Below are positions 7,685 through 17,111 of a DNA stretch of 64,000 bases, piece by piece (position 1 is the stretch's first letter; every line of letters begins with the position of its first letter). The DNA comes from Vibrio cincinnatiensis (GTDB lineage: Bacteria; Pseudomonadota; Gammaproteobacteria; Enterobacterales; Vibrionaceae), in assembly GCF_022113815.1 (NCBI RefSeq), contig NZ_SGOM01000003.1:186001-250000 (forward strand), read 5' to 3'. The translations under genes and the position numbers were made by a program. A model generated the notes under the pieces. The model was not told the origin of the DNA and did no database searches. It worked only from the letters and a program-made list of their open reading frames with translations.

Positions 7685-9005
7685 ATCCATCCTCGACTGG
7701 TAATTTGATCCTAAAAATCGTTTTCTCATCATTGCTCTTAACGGCAATGCTTCCCCCATAACTGGTCGCTATCCGTTTAACAATGGCTAACCCTAAGCCA
7801 AGGCCAAACGACAACCCATCTTTTTTGGTGGTAAAACTCGGTTGGAAAATTTTCCGCCTAGTGGCTTCATTGATCTCCGGACCGTTGTTGGCAATCGTGA
7901 TAAGAATCCGTTGTTTGTTGTAACGTGTATGAATATCAATTTCAGGGTGTTGGGTCTGAGCCATTGCATCACACGCATTTTTAATGATGTTGACCCAAAC
8001 CTGTACCCATTCTGTCTGTGAACCTTTCAAAATAGGTAGAGCACCAGGGCGCATCCGAACCGACACTCGACGTAGATCACTTTGCAGTAAAGCCAATGCC
8101 CGATTTAACGTTTCATTAAGATCCAATTCTTCATCTAAATGAATGTCACTGCGTCCTAGTTGTTTTACGGATTTGACAATGCCAACCACATGCTTGGATG
8201 CAAGACGCAAATCATGGAGATCTCGTCCCATTTGCCAGTAGCGAATCGCCAAATGAGGGTTATTAAGCCAGTGCTTAGAGAGTGTTTCTTCTGGTACCGC
8301 TCGAGCAAGTTCTCTTGCAACATTAGAAGCCAGCTGATAACGACGAGCAAATTGAGCCCCTCTTGTTCGGGCCTCACTCGATGATACTTTTTGACCGTAC
8401 AGTAAGCCAAAATCAAAAAACTGGCTGGCCTCTGGATGAACTTCTTGTAGTAAATCAATAAACAAAGACTCTAAACGCTCCGTCTTACTGCTCACTACCC
8501 CAATGGCATTATTCAGTTCATGAGAAATACCTGCAGCTAATTGGCCTAATGTGGACATTTGTTCAGCCATATGTAACCGTTCTAATGCTTTTTCTTTGGC
8601 AACGGCTTCTTGCATCGCTCGCCGCTGACGACGAGAAAGCTCTGCAACAATGACCGGCATAAACTGAGAGCTCAACGATCCAAATAGGGCTTCATCAACC
8701 GCAGGAGTCTGCCTATCGATCCACCCCAATTCAACATCAGTCTGAGCAACCACCGTTGAAGAGGCGATCCAGTGTCCCGAAAAGAAACTGTGTACACCAA
8801 TAAAAGCCCCCGCTGAGGCTGAAAAAACCGTGATAGGTTTGCCATCCTTCTCACAAAATTGTCCAAGTAGCTCTCCCGCCTTTACATAATAAAGGCGGTC
8901 ATTATAGCCATTTTGTTGAAGTACAATCGAACCACTTGGCAACGTCACTCTACGCTGTTCGCTGTCAAAATATCGTTCAACTAAAGCTTGCACTTGTGGA
9001 TTCAT
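7671..9005 (-). CDS. Histidine kinase with cyclic-nucleotide-binding-like N-terminal domain
   Basis: 444 residues without transmembrane segments. Residues about 15-115 resemble a cNMP-binding/Crp-like beta-roll (VTLPSGSIVLQQNG, YYVKAGELLGQF, SASAGAFIGVHSFF), then a helical linker with the H-box LGQLAAGISHELNNAIG (His162). An unusually long helical stretch follows, then the HATPase domain with N-box IIKNACDAMAQ, PSFTTKKDG and GLGLGLAIVKRI. It is the middle gene of carrier-kinase-receiver, 24 bases after the carrier gene. A cytosolic sensor of a small ligand or redox state is plausible; the ligand is not shown. A recalled V. cholerae arrangement (VC1314-VC1316) looks the same. Confidence 0.85.
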   Translation of the reverse strand: MNPQVQALVERYFDSEQRRVTLPSGSIVLQQNGYNDRLYYVKAGELLGQFCEKDGKPITVFSASAGAFIGVHSFFSGHWIASSTVVAQTDVELGWIDRQTPAVDEALFGSLSSQFMPVIVAELSRRQRRAMQEAVAKEKALERLHMAEQMSTLGQLAAGISHELNNAIGVVSSKTERLESLFIDLLQEVHPEASQFFDFGLLYGQKVSSSEARTRGAQFARRYQLASNVARELARAVPEETLSKHWLNNPHLAIRYWQMGRDLHDLRLASKHVVGIVKSVKQLGRSDIHLDEELDLNETLNRALALLQSDLRRVSVRMRPGALPILKGSQTEWVQVWVNIIKNACDAMAQTQHPEIDIHTRYNKQRILITIANNGPEINEATRRKIFQPSFTTKKDGLSFGLGLGLAIVKRIATSYGGSIAVKSNDEKTIFRIKLPVEDGYGEA

Positions 9006-9029
9006 ACACCCTACCTATTGCGCCTACAT

Positions 9030-10451
9030 TTAGCCAATATGGCCGACCACATGCAGTAACCAAATCATGACAAAGCTCATCAGCACACCAATGACACCTA
9101 GGATAACGCCGACACGTGCCATTTGATTACTTTGCACATTGCCCGTGGCATGAGCCAACGCGTTCGGTGGCGTACTGATCGGCAGTGACATCCCAAGTGA
9201 AGCAGCAAAAGTGACCACAAGGATCAACGTGACTTCGCCCCCTAATGGAGCTAATGACGTCATTGATGCCCCCAACGCAGCCATAATTGGCATCAATAAG
9301 TTGGCAGTTGCTGTGTGCGACATAAAGTTCGCCATAAGCAAGCATAAGAATGCCGCCCCCAAAAGAACAATATAAGGAGAATATTGATCAAATGGGATGC
9401 TGTGTACCATTAGGTGAGCAAGCCCGGTTTTATCCAATGCAAGACCTAATGCGATACCACCAGAGACCAACCACAGCACATCCCATGAAATTTTCTTCAA
9501 ATCTTCTTTATTGATAATGCCCGTAACGGAAAAAACAGCAACGGGAATTAAAGCAACCGTGTAAGAGTTCATACCATGGACGGACCCCATTAACCACAAC
9601 AGTATGGTCGCCGCAAAGGTAATATAAACCACAATGGCTTTTGGCGTTTTCAGAAACTTCCCTTTAATGCTGAGTTCAATCGTTTTTTGCTCAGCACGAT
9701 ATAAAAAGCCAATTAATAGCCAAGCTAACGCCATCAAGATAATGACGAATGGAACCCCAAAAGCCATCCACTCACCAAAGGTGATCAAGTTATCACCGAC
9801 CAGATACTTCAATGCAATCGCATTGGGAGGTGTTCCGATGGGCGTTCCAATACCACCAATATTGGCAGCAACAGGGATACACAGTGCAAATGCGACTCGG
9901 CCGGGATCTTTTGGACCAAAAACAGCAATCACCGGGGTCAGTATTGAAAGCATCATTGCCGTTGTAGCGGTATTGGACATGAACATTGAAAACACGCCTG
10001 TTATCAACATGAGGCCCAACATTACAAATTTAGGATCTTGCCCAAAAGGCTTTAGTAACACACGCGCTAAGTTAACATCTAAGCGATACTTCGTTGCAGC
10101 CATGGCAAGGAAGAAGCCCCCTAAAAAGAGCATAATAATCGGGCTGGCAAAGGTTGCCATAATGTCACTATGACGGAGTAAACCTCCAAATTCTGGGAGT
10201 TCTTGCTGTGTTCTAAATAGCCATAGCCCTTTATCCGACAACATGAGTATCTCTAACACAATAATCACGACTGATGTAGCGTAAATAGGAATAGGTTCAA
10301 ACACCCATAACAGTGCAGCTAATAAGAAAATAGCGATCACCCGTTGCTGAATAATGGTTAATCCTTCAAAGGGAAAAGCAGACAAAGGTAACCATAATAT
10401 AAGTAACGGAATGGCTATAGGGATAATAAATTTGAGATAAGGACGTATCAT
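9030..10451 (-). CDS. SLC13/DASS-family sodium:anion (dicarboxylate-like) symporter
   Basis: 473 residues from the ATG at 10451 (AGGAAG nine bases upstream; a weaker start at 10472). About 11-12 membrane segments. Family motifs: SNTATTAMMLSILTPV, the substrate/sodium site NIGGIGTPIGTPPNAIALKY, and the repeat-related SLGMSLPISTPPNALAHATG near the C-terminus. Members move dicarboxylates, citrate or sulfate with sodium. It heads the operon with the kinase and receiver, suggesting that the two-component pair senses the same substrate or its transport. Substrate not determined from sequence; dicarboxylate is the best guess. Confidence 0.85.
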   Translation of the reverse strand: MIRPYLKFIIPIAIPLLILWLPLSAFPFEGLTIIQQRVIAIFLLAALLWVFEPIPIYATSVVIIVLEILMLSDKGLWLFRTQQELPEFGGLLRHSDIMATFASPIIMLFLGGFFLAMAATKYRLDVNLARVLLKPFGQDPKFVMLGLMLITGVFSMFMSNTATTAMMLSILTPVIAVFGPKDPGRVAFALCIPVAANIGGIGTPIGTPPNAIALKYLVGDNLITFGEWMAFGVPFVIILMALAWLLIGFLYRAEQKTIELSIKGKFLKTPKAIVVYITFAATILLWLMGSVHGMNSYTVALIPVAVFSVTGIINKEDLKKISWDVLWLVSGGIALGLALDKTGLAHLMVHSIPFDQYSPYIVLLGAAFLCLLMANFMSHTATANLLMPIMAALGASMTSLAPLGGEVTLILVVTFAASLGMSLPISTPPNALAHATGNVQSNQMARVGVILGVIGVLMSFVMIWLLHVVGHIG

Positions 10452-10996
10452 ATTCACTCTTCCTGAGAACATTTATGCAAAGATCCGCTCATGATGGCCT
10501 GAATTATTTTCCAACTGCCTCATCATTCTTGGATATGCCCTAGACCTAAAAATCATTTATGTTTTTAGGGCATACGTCTGATTATGCCGAAGGAAAAAAG
10601 AAATACTTAGGCTTAGATCAACGAATATCTATAACTTTCAATAAGTAGTAAAAACCTGAGCAAAAAACACGGTGATCTCTCATATTACTTCGAAAGGTAT
10701 TGACTCCCCTCTAGTGAGAAAATCAATTCATGATTTCTATTGATACGACGAAACCCTTGCCCCCCAATCTTGTTGCCATTTTTTCAGCGAATCATCAACA
10801 AATTGTGATCACCATTGCCATTTATTTAAATTCAGGCAGAATGAATTTTTAGCTATGTTTGACTCAGCTTTTAGACTCAACTCTATGGAGAAAGCATAAA
10901 AAGCAGAGAGTCAGTTCGAATTCCAGCAGAAAACAGAGATAACCTGATTCTGTTTCCCCTCGCTGATAACCTAATGACTTCAAATCAAAGAGTACT
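10452..10996. other. 545-base divergent intergenic region
   Basis: Separates the carrier operon (minus) from rhtA (plus). TATGCCCTA at 10534-10542 is matched by TAGGGCATA at 10566-10574 with T- and A-runs between them, an imperfect hairpin in the 5' leader of the carrier gene. AT-rich remainder with no convincing small gene. Otherwise nothing I can name. Confidence 0.4.
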
Positions 10997-11869
10997 ATGA
11001 CCCAAAAATCGCCGATACTCATTGCGGTCGGTTGCCTTCTGGTCGCCATGATGGCTATCCAGTCTGGCTCTTCGCTCGCTAAACAGCTTTTTCCCATTGT
11101 TGGCCCGGGAGGAACGGTCGCACTTCGAATTAGCCTCGCAGCACTGATTCTACTGATCGTATTTCGTCCTTGGCGAATCTCGCTCAGTCTCTCACAGTGG
11201 CGTTCCATGATTATCTATGGCACAAGCTTAGGTGGAATGCAGATCCTGTTTTATTTTGCGATTGAACGTATCCCATTAGGGATCGGGGTTGCGCTTGAAT
11301 TCTCAGGCCCATTACTTCTTGCGCTCTTTTCTTCAAAACGGAAACTCGATATCGTTTGGGTTGCTTTTGCGATTTGCGGCATGTTGCTACTGTTACCAGA
11401 TATGACGGGTGTGGATGCTCTAGATCCTGTCGGTGTATTACTGGCACTCAGTGCTGGCTGTTGCTGGGCTGGATATATATGGTTTGGTCAACGGGCTGGC
11501 AGTGTTGGTTCAGGTGGAATGACGGTCGCCATTGGAATGTCGGTGGCGGCAATCATTATTTTTCCTATTGGTGCAATGACTGCAGAATCAAGTATTTTTA
11601 CATGGTCCGTTTTGCCCATGGCATTGACGATTGCACTGCTCTCCAGTGCACTTCCATACAGCCTAGAAATGTTGGCCTTAAACCGCCTTTCCACTCAACA
11701 TTTTAGTGTCATGATGAGTTTAGAGCCCGCCATCGCGGCGATCGCAGGTTTTTTGATTCTAGAAGAACAGCTGGCTTTTTCACAATGGCTAGCCATTTGT
11801 ATGATCATCAGCGCTTCAATGGGCAGCACCTTAAGTGCGCAGCGGAAAAAAGACGTCACGGTAGAGTAA
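10997..11869 (+). CDS. rhtA: RhtA-like EamA-family threonine/homoserine exporter
   Basis: 290 residues with ten predicted membrane helices in two EamA repeats. The sequence follows RhtA closely: SGSSLAKQLFPIVGPGGTVA, LRISLAALILL, then IPLGIGVALEFSGPLLLALF and LALLSAGCCWAGYI-like segments, ending in LEPAIAAIAGFLILEEQLA. It exports threonine, homoserine and related amino acids across the inner membrane. Single gene with a long upstream region; a terminator-like hairpin follows. EamA members are hard to assign to a substrate, but the RhtA resemblance is strong. Confidence 0.82.
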   Translation: MTQKSPILIAVGCLLVAMMAIQSGSSLAKQLFPIVGPGGTVALRISLAALILLIVFRPWRISLSLSQWRSMIIYGTSLGGMQILFYFAIERIPLGIGVALEFSGPLLLALFSSKRKLDIVWVAFAICGMLLLLPDMTGVDALDPVGVLLALSAGCCWAGYIWFGQRAGSVGSGGMTVAIGMSVAAIIIFPIGAMTAESSIFTWSVLPMALTIALLSSALPYSLEMLALNRLSTQHFSVMMSLEPAIAAIAGFLILEEQLAFSQWLAICMIISASMGSTLSAQRKKDVTVE

Positions 11870-11890
11870 AGGGTTACACATGTCTATTCA

Positions 11891-11921
11891 CACAAAGCCG
11901 GATTTTATTTCCGGCTTTGTG
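11891..11921. terminator. Hairpin between rhtA and the DUF2947 gene
   Basis: Perfect 12-base arms CACAAAGCCGGA (11891-11902) and TCCGGCTTTGTG (11910-11921) with loop TTTTATT. It lies between convergent genes and could stop transcription from both sides, although neither side has a long T-run. Confidence 0.65.
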
Positions 11922-11930
11922 CAAGCAACC

Positions 11931-12404
11931 CTATACTCTTACCCCCAGTTTCACAGATCCCTCTGTTTGAAACCAAAGCGCTTCGCTCCGACGGCGCCCC
12001 AATAAAATCGGCCCATCATCGTAAAACAAAAAGTTTTTCCAGTGCCGTTTAAACACAGCCCATTTTGTTTCAATAACATTGTATTTTTCATAGCAAAAAT
12101 AGACTGTGACATCATCTTGCCAATCAATATGCGTTAAAATCGCTTGTGGTAGTTCAGCTTCATCACTTTCCCATTCTGCCATCCAATCCACCAGTTCTGT
12201 CCAACTGCCTGCTTTACTTGGCCAATCTTGAGAACTAAATCGATCCGCATCTGGGCTTTGAGCACTGATATTTTCTTTCCAAAACTGCGCAGAACGCATG
12301 GGCGTCATAGGCTTAATCTGTGCCAGTTCTAGCTCTGGTATCGGCATTGACTGATGAGTAAAAATCCATTTTCTTGGGTATTGTTCCAAAGGCAAATACG
12401 ACAT
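11931..12404 (-). CDS. DUF2947 family protein
   Basis: 157 residues, soluble, rich in Trp and acidic residues (FSSQDWPSKAGSWTELVDWM, HWKNFLFYDDGPILLGRRRS). It matches my memory of DUF2947, a family of gamma-proteobacteria of unknown function. No signal peptide or membrane segment. Last gene of the tyrR-rimJ-side minus-strand group, 57 bases after the rimJ-like gene. No function can be proposed from sequence. Confidence 0.75.
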   Translation of the reverse strand: MSYLPLEQYPRKWIFTHQSMPIPELELAQIKPMTPMRSAQFWKENISAQSPDADRFSSQDWPSKAGSWTELVDWMAEWESDEAELPQAILTHIDWQDDVTVYFCYEKYNVIETKWAVFKRHWKNFLFYDDGPILLGRRRSEALWFQTEGSVKLGVRV

Positions 12405-12461
12405 GAAATGTCCTTCGACGTTAATCCACCCTACATTGGGTTGGAGAGAGTAAATAAAGCG

Positions 12462-13043
12462 TTATTTTGGTAAATTGGCTTGCCAATTTGGGTTTATTAA
12501 TGAGGTGAGTATATGGTCTTGCCACTGCCCATCAATCAGTAAGTAATCTTTTGCCAGTCCTTCGAGCACAAAGCCTAACCGCTCTAATACCGCAGCACTA
12601 CGGGTATTATGAGGCATGTAAGCCGCCATAATGCGGTGCATATTTTGCTGTTCAAATAAGTACTGACATGCCAAGCTCAACGCTCTTGTCATAATATAAC
12701 GACCTTGTGCATTTTCGGCTAATGAGTAACCAACATGACACGCATGAAAAGGAAATCTCGTCAAGTTACTAAATGAAATTGTCCCCAACATAGCTTGGCT
12801 TTTTGCATCAATAATGAGCAGGTAGTAGCCTAGAGCCAGCTTATGCAGCTCATCAAGCTTAAGCAATTTTTGCTGCCATCCCGTCACTTGAAAAAAGCCC
12901 GCTTCTCGTTTGGGCTCCCAAGGCTTAAGATAGTCACGATTAGCGGTAAAGTATTGGACAATCATCAACGCATCCTCTCGCTTTGCCGTTCGGACAATGA
13001 TTTCGCCATCGGTTTGGTAAACAGAGTACAATGATGTGTCCAT
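12462..13043 (-). CDS. rimJ: RimJ-type GNAT N-acetyltransferase
   Basis: 193 residues from the ATG at 13043. GNAT fold of the RimJ/RimL class: IIVRTAKREDALMIVQYF at the start, VGYSLAENAQGRYIMTRALS for acetyl-CoA binding, then HRIMAAYMPHNTRSAAVLER and LGFVLEGLAKDYLLIDGQW. RimJ acetylates the N-terminal Ala of ribosomal protein S5 in enterics; other N-terminal targets are possible. Its ATG overlaps the tyrR stop as TGATG, so translation is probably coupled; a TTG three bases upstream is a less likely start. Confidence 0.8.
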   Translation of the reverse strand: MDTSLYSVYQTDGEIIVRTAKREDALMIVQYFTANRDYLKPWEPKREAGFFQVTGWQQKLLKLDELHKLALGYYLLIIDAKSQAMLGTISFSNLTRFPFHACHVGYSLAENAQGRYIMTRALSLACQYLFEQQNMHRIMAAYMPHNTRSAAVLERLGFVLEGLAKDYLLIDGQWQDHILTSLINPNWQANLPK

Positions 13044-14587
13044 CAACGTTTCCTTATCCCATAATCACGCAATTTATTGGCAATTGACGTATGTGACACA
13101 TTCAGTCTTTTAGCCAACTTACGGCTGGAAGGAAAAGATTGGTATAATTTGTCAAGAATTTGCGATTCATACTCTTTCATAATTTCATCTAGAGAACCAT
13201 CAAGGTTTACACTTGTCAGGCTGGATGCTCCCGCTTCCAGTGGCGGCAGATGGAAATACTCGACACGTAAAAGTTTATCTGGCATTTCAGTTAAAGCACG
13301 TAAAACCATATTATCCAACTGGCGCATATTACCCGGCCAAGGATAATGCATGAGTTGTTCAAGCAAATCTTCCGCTAATTGGGGCTTAGCCATGGCTAAT
13401 TTGTGTGTGTGTTTCGCAATAAACAGTTCCAACAATGGCTGAATATCACTTGGACGTTCTCGCAAGGGAGGAATACGAACGGTAAGTACATTCAAACGAT
13501 AAAATAAGTCTTCACGAAAGCGGCCCGATTCTGCGAGATCTGCGAGATGATGCCGTGTTGATGCGATGACTCGAACATCCACATGCATTTCATGCTCTTC
13601 ACCCACTCGGCGGAAAGTACCATCTTGTAAAAAACGCAGCAGTTTGATTTGCAGATGAGGACTCATTTCACCGATTTCATCAAGAAAAACGGTTCCCCCA
13701 TTTGCCTGCTCAAAAATGCCTTTGTGTCCTTGCTGATGATTAAACGAACCGGGTGCATGACCAAATAACTCGGTTTCAGCGACATCATCCGGCATAGAAG
13801 CACAACTCAGCACTAAAAAAGGCGAATTAGAACGATGGGAACGATGATGACAAGCCCGCGCTAACATCTCTTTTCCTGTCCCCGTTTCTCCCTCTAACAA
13901 GAGCGGTTGATCTAACATGGCCAGTTTTTTAGCATGATTCATTAATGATTTATGACGGTTAGATACCCCAACAAAGTGCTCAAAACCTAAGTTGTTATGA
14001 ACGGGAATGTAAGTCTCTTGCTGAAAAGATGCCAATTGTGCACGTAAAATCATCATGCAACTGGCAAGCGTAGATTGCAGAGATTCGTCACGAATGTAAA
14101 CGGGCATTAGTTCCATTCGATAGTCCAGACCTTCAATCACAACCTCTTCTCGAATCCGAGCTTTACTGCCTTCTACCCAACGTGAAAAATTAAACGACGG
14201 TAATAACTGAGTGATTTGCCGACCAATGACTTCATCACTATTTTTGTTAAATAGGGCCAGTGCACTGTGATTCGCCATATCAACCGCCCCTTTTAAATCA
14301 ATAGCCAGTACAGCATCCGGAAGGTTGTTAAGCAGTGAGATAAGCTCCGTATTATGCCTTTCCATTGGCATAAACTGGATTTTACGGACATCTTTTACCC
14401 CAGAAATACGGCGAATTTCTGCCATAAGTTCACTGAAAGTATCAAAATCAATATCGGGGCAGTTGAGGTAAATAATCCCTACGACATCAATTTCGATGCC
14501 TCGAAGATCGATGTTTTTCGAGGCGAGAATATCAAGCAGCTCTCGGGTTAACCCAAGTCTGTCTTCACAAAAGACTTCAAGGCGCAC
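13043..14587 (-). CDS. tyrR: TyrR, aromatic amino acid regulator
   Basis: 514 residues. Order: ACT domain (1-70, MRLEVFCEDRLGLTRELLDI), PAS domain (about 78-190), AAA+ domain (about 205-425; Walker A GETGTGKE, Walker B TVFLDEIGEM) and a C-terminal helix-turn-helix (KLAKRLNVSHTSIANKLRDY). The GAFTGA loop needed to activate sigma-54 polymerase is replaced by GSFNHQQG, as known for TyrR, which works with sigma-70. It controls aromatic amino acid synthesis and uptake with Tyr, Phe or Trp. A TyrR-box-like site precedes the gene, so autoregulation is likely. Genes ycjX-ycjF lie upstream as in enterics. Confidence 0.93.
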   Translation of the reverse strand: MRLEVFCEDRLGLTRELLDILASKNIDLRGIEIDVVGIIYLNCPDIDFDTFSELMAEIRRISGVKDVRKIQFMPMERHNTELISLLNNLPDAVLAIDLKGAVDMANHSALALFNKNSDEVIGRQITQLLPSFNFSRWVEGSKARIREEVVIEGLDYRMELMPVYIRDESLQSTLASCMMILRAQLASFQQETYIPVHNNLGFEHFVGVSNRHKSLMNHAKKLAMLDQPLLLEGETGTGKEMLARACHHRSHRSNSPFLVLSCASMPDDVAETELFGHAPGSFNHQQGHKGIFEQANGGTVFLDEIGEMSPHLQIKLLRFLQDGTFRRVGEEHEMHVDVRVIASTRHHLADLAESGRFREDLFYRLNVLTVRIPPLRERPSDIQPLLELFIAKHTHKLAMAKPQLAEDLLEQLMHYPWPGNMRQLDNMVLRALTEMPDKLLRVEYFHLPPLEAGASSLTSVNLDGSLDEIMKEYESQILDKLYQSFPSSRKLAKRLNVSHTSIANKLRDYGIRKR

Positions 14588-14610
14588 TGAATTGTATCCT
14601 AGTCAGAAAG

Positions 14611-14628
14611 TGTCACGAAAAGTTGACA
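14611..14628. promoter_or_regulatory. Candidate TyrR box upstream of tyrR
   Basis: TGTCAC-GAAAAG-TTGACA has the geometry of the TyrR box TGTAAA-N6-TTTACA, including the key outer G and C. It lies 24 bases before the tyrR start. It overlaps another perfect palindrome, GACACTAGTGTC (14626-14637), which can compete for pairing. Autoregulation of tyrR is known in E. coli. Confidence 0.6.
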
Positions 14629-14709
14629 CTAGTGTCTATCATGGCATAAAACGCGTCAAGCGATTCTCCGCAAAATTCCCCAAGAATCATACGCAAAACC
14701 CATTCCCGG

Positions 14710-15735
14710 TTACTTCGACACCAAAGCTGTTATTTTGGCGACGATCTGCTTACGTATTTCACGTAACTTCACGGCGCGTTCCGGCTGCCAAGGTAAAGGT
14801 CGAAGTAAAGCCATCGCCTTTAATCCTAGCCGTGCAGTAAGTAACCCCACCCCCAGCCCTTGCCCAGCCCGAGCGGAAATTTTTTTAGTTAAATCCATTG
14901 AAAGTAGGTCCATACTTGCATCAATAGCGACTTCGGTGGCTCCGGCTAAAGCCATATTGACCAATACCGCTTTAAACAGCTGTAAACGTGACCAATACCC
15001 CAATTCAACCCCATACATTTTTGCTAATTGATCAATCATTTTAAAGTTACGCCACGCAACAAACAGCATATCGACCAATGCCAATGGGCTGACGGCAACC
15101 AAAACCGCGGCTTCTGTCGCATGACGCGAGACAATTTGAGTTGCCTTTTTATCTTGCTCGCTGACCACCATCGCATCATACAATTCTATGATATCAGCAT
15201 CACTATGGCTGTCATTGACACTATTTAGCCAGCGCTGATAAACCTCACTCTGCTGATTAATAAGTGCGCGTTGAGCTAAACTTTCACAAAATGTGATGCC
15301 TTGGCCCACCGCATCCTGCACAATCAAGTTTTCAGCCTGCTCTTGTACTGAGAAATGCTGGCGAAGCTTACGTAATTTCCACAATTCTCGACTCATACTG
15401 CCAATTCCCAGCCCCGCTACCCCAGCAAGAAAACTACTCCAAGCCAGAGCAAGCCAGTCGCCAGCTTGAACCGCCGACAGAATAGAATCAATGGCTTGCC
15501 AGCCAATCAACCCTGAAAACAGAACTAACAGCGCAACCATTCCCCTTTTTTTTCTTTTAGTAGGACGGATAATTTGCTCAAGTTTAGCTTCAGCCTCTCC
15601 TTCGTCTTCTACTGCGGTGGCTTCTGGTACAAACCGTGCTTGCTCCGTAAAGGCAATTTTTCTCGTCAGGGTTTCCGTCACTTCAGCCTGTTTTAACGGC
15701 TGGTCAAAGATTTGCTTACTTTTTAGATCACTCAT
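14710..15735 (-). CDS. ycjF: YcjF-like membrane protein (TIGR01620/DUF697)
   Basis: 341 residues. A charged N-terminal region (1-70), two membrane helices (about 70-115: GMVALLVLFSGLIGWQAI and LAWSSFLAGVAGLGIG), then a cytosolic helical domain with VAVSPLALVDMLFVAWRNFK and a membrane-active-looking stretch. It is the usual partner of YcjX in the Psp-associated pair of enterics. Its ATG overlaps the ycjX stop by four bases. Its biochemical role is unknown; a link to envelope stress is inferred from other genomes. Confidence 0.85.
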   Translation of the reverse strand: MSDLKSKQIFDQPLKQAEVTETLTRKIAFTEQARFVPEATAVEDEGEAEAKLEQIIRPTKRKKRGMVALLVLFSGLIGWQAIDSILSAVQAGDWLALAWSSFLAGVAGLGIGSMSRELWKLRKLRQHFSVQEQAENLIVQDAVGQGITFCESLAQRALINQQSEVYQRWLNSVNDSHSDADIIELYDAMVVSEQDKKATQIVSRHATEAAVLVAVSPLALVDMLFVAWRNFKMIDQLAKMYGVELGYWSRLQLFKAVLVNMALAGATEVAIDASMDLLSMDLTKKISARAGQGLGVGLLTARLGLKAMALLRPLPWQPERAVKLREIRKQIVAKITALVSK

Positions 15736-17111
15736 TTCAGCTTATCTCCTAATAACGTTTCTAACGCTTTATCCATTCGAATATGCTGGCAAGGCTGATC
15801 AACACTGCTAGGCATAGGGCGAAATGCCACAAAATCAAATGGATGTTGTGACCAATAATCTGGATTGGGCAATTTTTTAGGAACGTCTCCTGGAAAAAGG
15901 GTAATACTTTCTCCCGTCAAACTGGTTCCCTGAATCGCTGATATAGGGTTCTGTGCCGTGTCAATGTATCCAGACTGAGTCGCTCTGACCGAAGCTAAGC
16001 TCATGCAACTCATTGCAATATTTTCATAAGCTGCGTGCTGCCATGCTGGATGAATCATCTGCTGTAATAACGAAACCATATTGGGATGTTGATCTGGCGT
16101 GACGTGATCCGCCTTGGTTGCAGCAAACACAATTTTATCTATTTTGGGGGCAAACAAACGGTTGAGTAAGCCATTTCGTCCATAACGAAAACTGTGCATA
16201 ATTTGTTCAATCGCGCCTCTCATATCCATAAAAGCATCATAGCCCAAATTCAAAGGCGATAAGCAGTCTACCAAGACAATTTGCCGATCAAAGGTAGAGA
16301 AATGATGCTTATAAAATGCCTTCACCACTTTATGTTGATACTCTTGATAGCGAGTATTGAGCAACTCTAACATCGAACGTTTCGCCATTTTTCCATCTTT
16401 CTCTATCCCTAAGCATGGAAAAAATTGTAACACCGGAGCCCCCGCTAACTCTCCCGGTAAAACAAAACGCCCAGGCTGTACCCAATGTAACCCTTGTTGC
16501 TTACATTGATGAAGATAATCGGTATATAACGAAGCAATATGCGCTAAGGTTTTTTCATCCGCTTCTTGATTCAGATCTAAGGTGCTGAGTTCACGTAACC
16601 AGGGTTTCGCTAACTCAGCCCGAATGCCGTGTAAGGCGTTCATCTGCAACTGAGACCAAGTAGCAAAATCCATATTTAAGAGAGGCAAATCTAATAACCA
16701 TTCACCGGGATAGTCAACAATATCAAGGTATAGCGTGGCTGTACTTCCGAGCAGCCGTTTGCTACGTTTTTCAGGGCGGTACTTAATGGCTAAGCGTATT
16801 TCACTGACATCTCTCGTTGGTATTGGCCACATGGGGGGAGATTGATGCAATTGCTCCATTGCTTCATCGTAACTAAAGCGAGGAACCATTAGATTGCTTT
16901 GTGGAACACGTTTCGCACCAATAATACGTTTATCTCTCGCAGCAGAAAATAGAGGCAGTTGATCATGAGTGGAGGTATGTAACAGTTGGTTAACTAAAGA
17001 GCTAATAAATGCGGTTTTACCCGCTCGAGATAACCCCGTCACTGCCAGACGCACATGAGAGTCTAATCCTCGATGGATGAGATCACTGACTTCTTGACCA
17101 ATGCGTTTCAT
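15732..17111 (-). CDS. ycjX: YcjX-family P-loop GTP-binding protein (DUF463)
   Basis: 459 residues from the ATG at 17111, which follows AAGGTGG by eight bases; the upstream GTG at 17123 is part of that ribosome site. Walker A is GLSRAGKTAF, followed by DIVDYPGEWLLDLPLL as a Walker B/G3-like motif and FAATKADHV as a G4-like motif. Family length is about 460. It forms a two-gene unit with ycjF, and these precede tyrR. In enterics this pair is controlled with the phage-shock genes, but no pspA or pspF is seen here. Exact function unknown. Confidence 0.87.
   Translation of the reverse strand: MKRIGQEVSDLIHRGLDSHVRLAVTGLSRAGKTAFISSLVNQLLHTSTHDQLPLFSAARDKRIIGAKRVPQSNLMVPRFSYDEAMEQLHQSPPMWPIPTRDVSEIRLAIKYRPEKRSKRLLGSTATLYLDIVDYPGEWLLDLPLLNMDFATWSQLQMNALHGIRAELAKPWLRELSTLDLNQEADEKTLAHIASLYTDYLHQCKQQGLHWVQPGRFVLPGELAGAPVLQFFPCLGIEKDGKMAKRSMLELLNTRYQEYQHKVVKAFYKHHFSTFDRQIVLVDCLSPLNLGYDAFMDMRGAIEQIMHSFRYGRNGLLNRLFAPKIDKIVFAATKADHVTPDQHPNMVSLLQQMIHPAWQHAAYENIAMSCMSLASVRATQSGYIDTAQNPISAIQGTSLTGESITLFPGDVPKKLPNPDYWSQHPFDFVAFRPMPSSVDQPCQHIRMDKALETLLGDKLK

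Noticed and set aside
10864..11208. Minus-strand open frame of 114 codons overlapping the start of rhtA
   Set aside because: It runs antisense to a clear membrane transporter gene and shows no recognisable protein features.
13043..14587. tyrR as a sigma-54 activator
   Set aside because: The GAFTGA loop is replaced by GSFNHQQG, as expected of TyrR, so it should not be listed as an NtrC-type activator.
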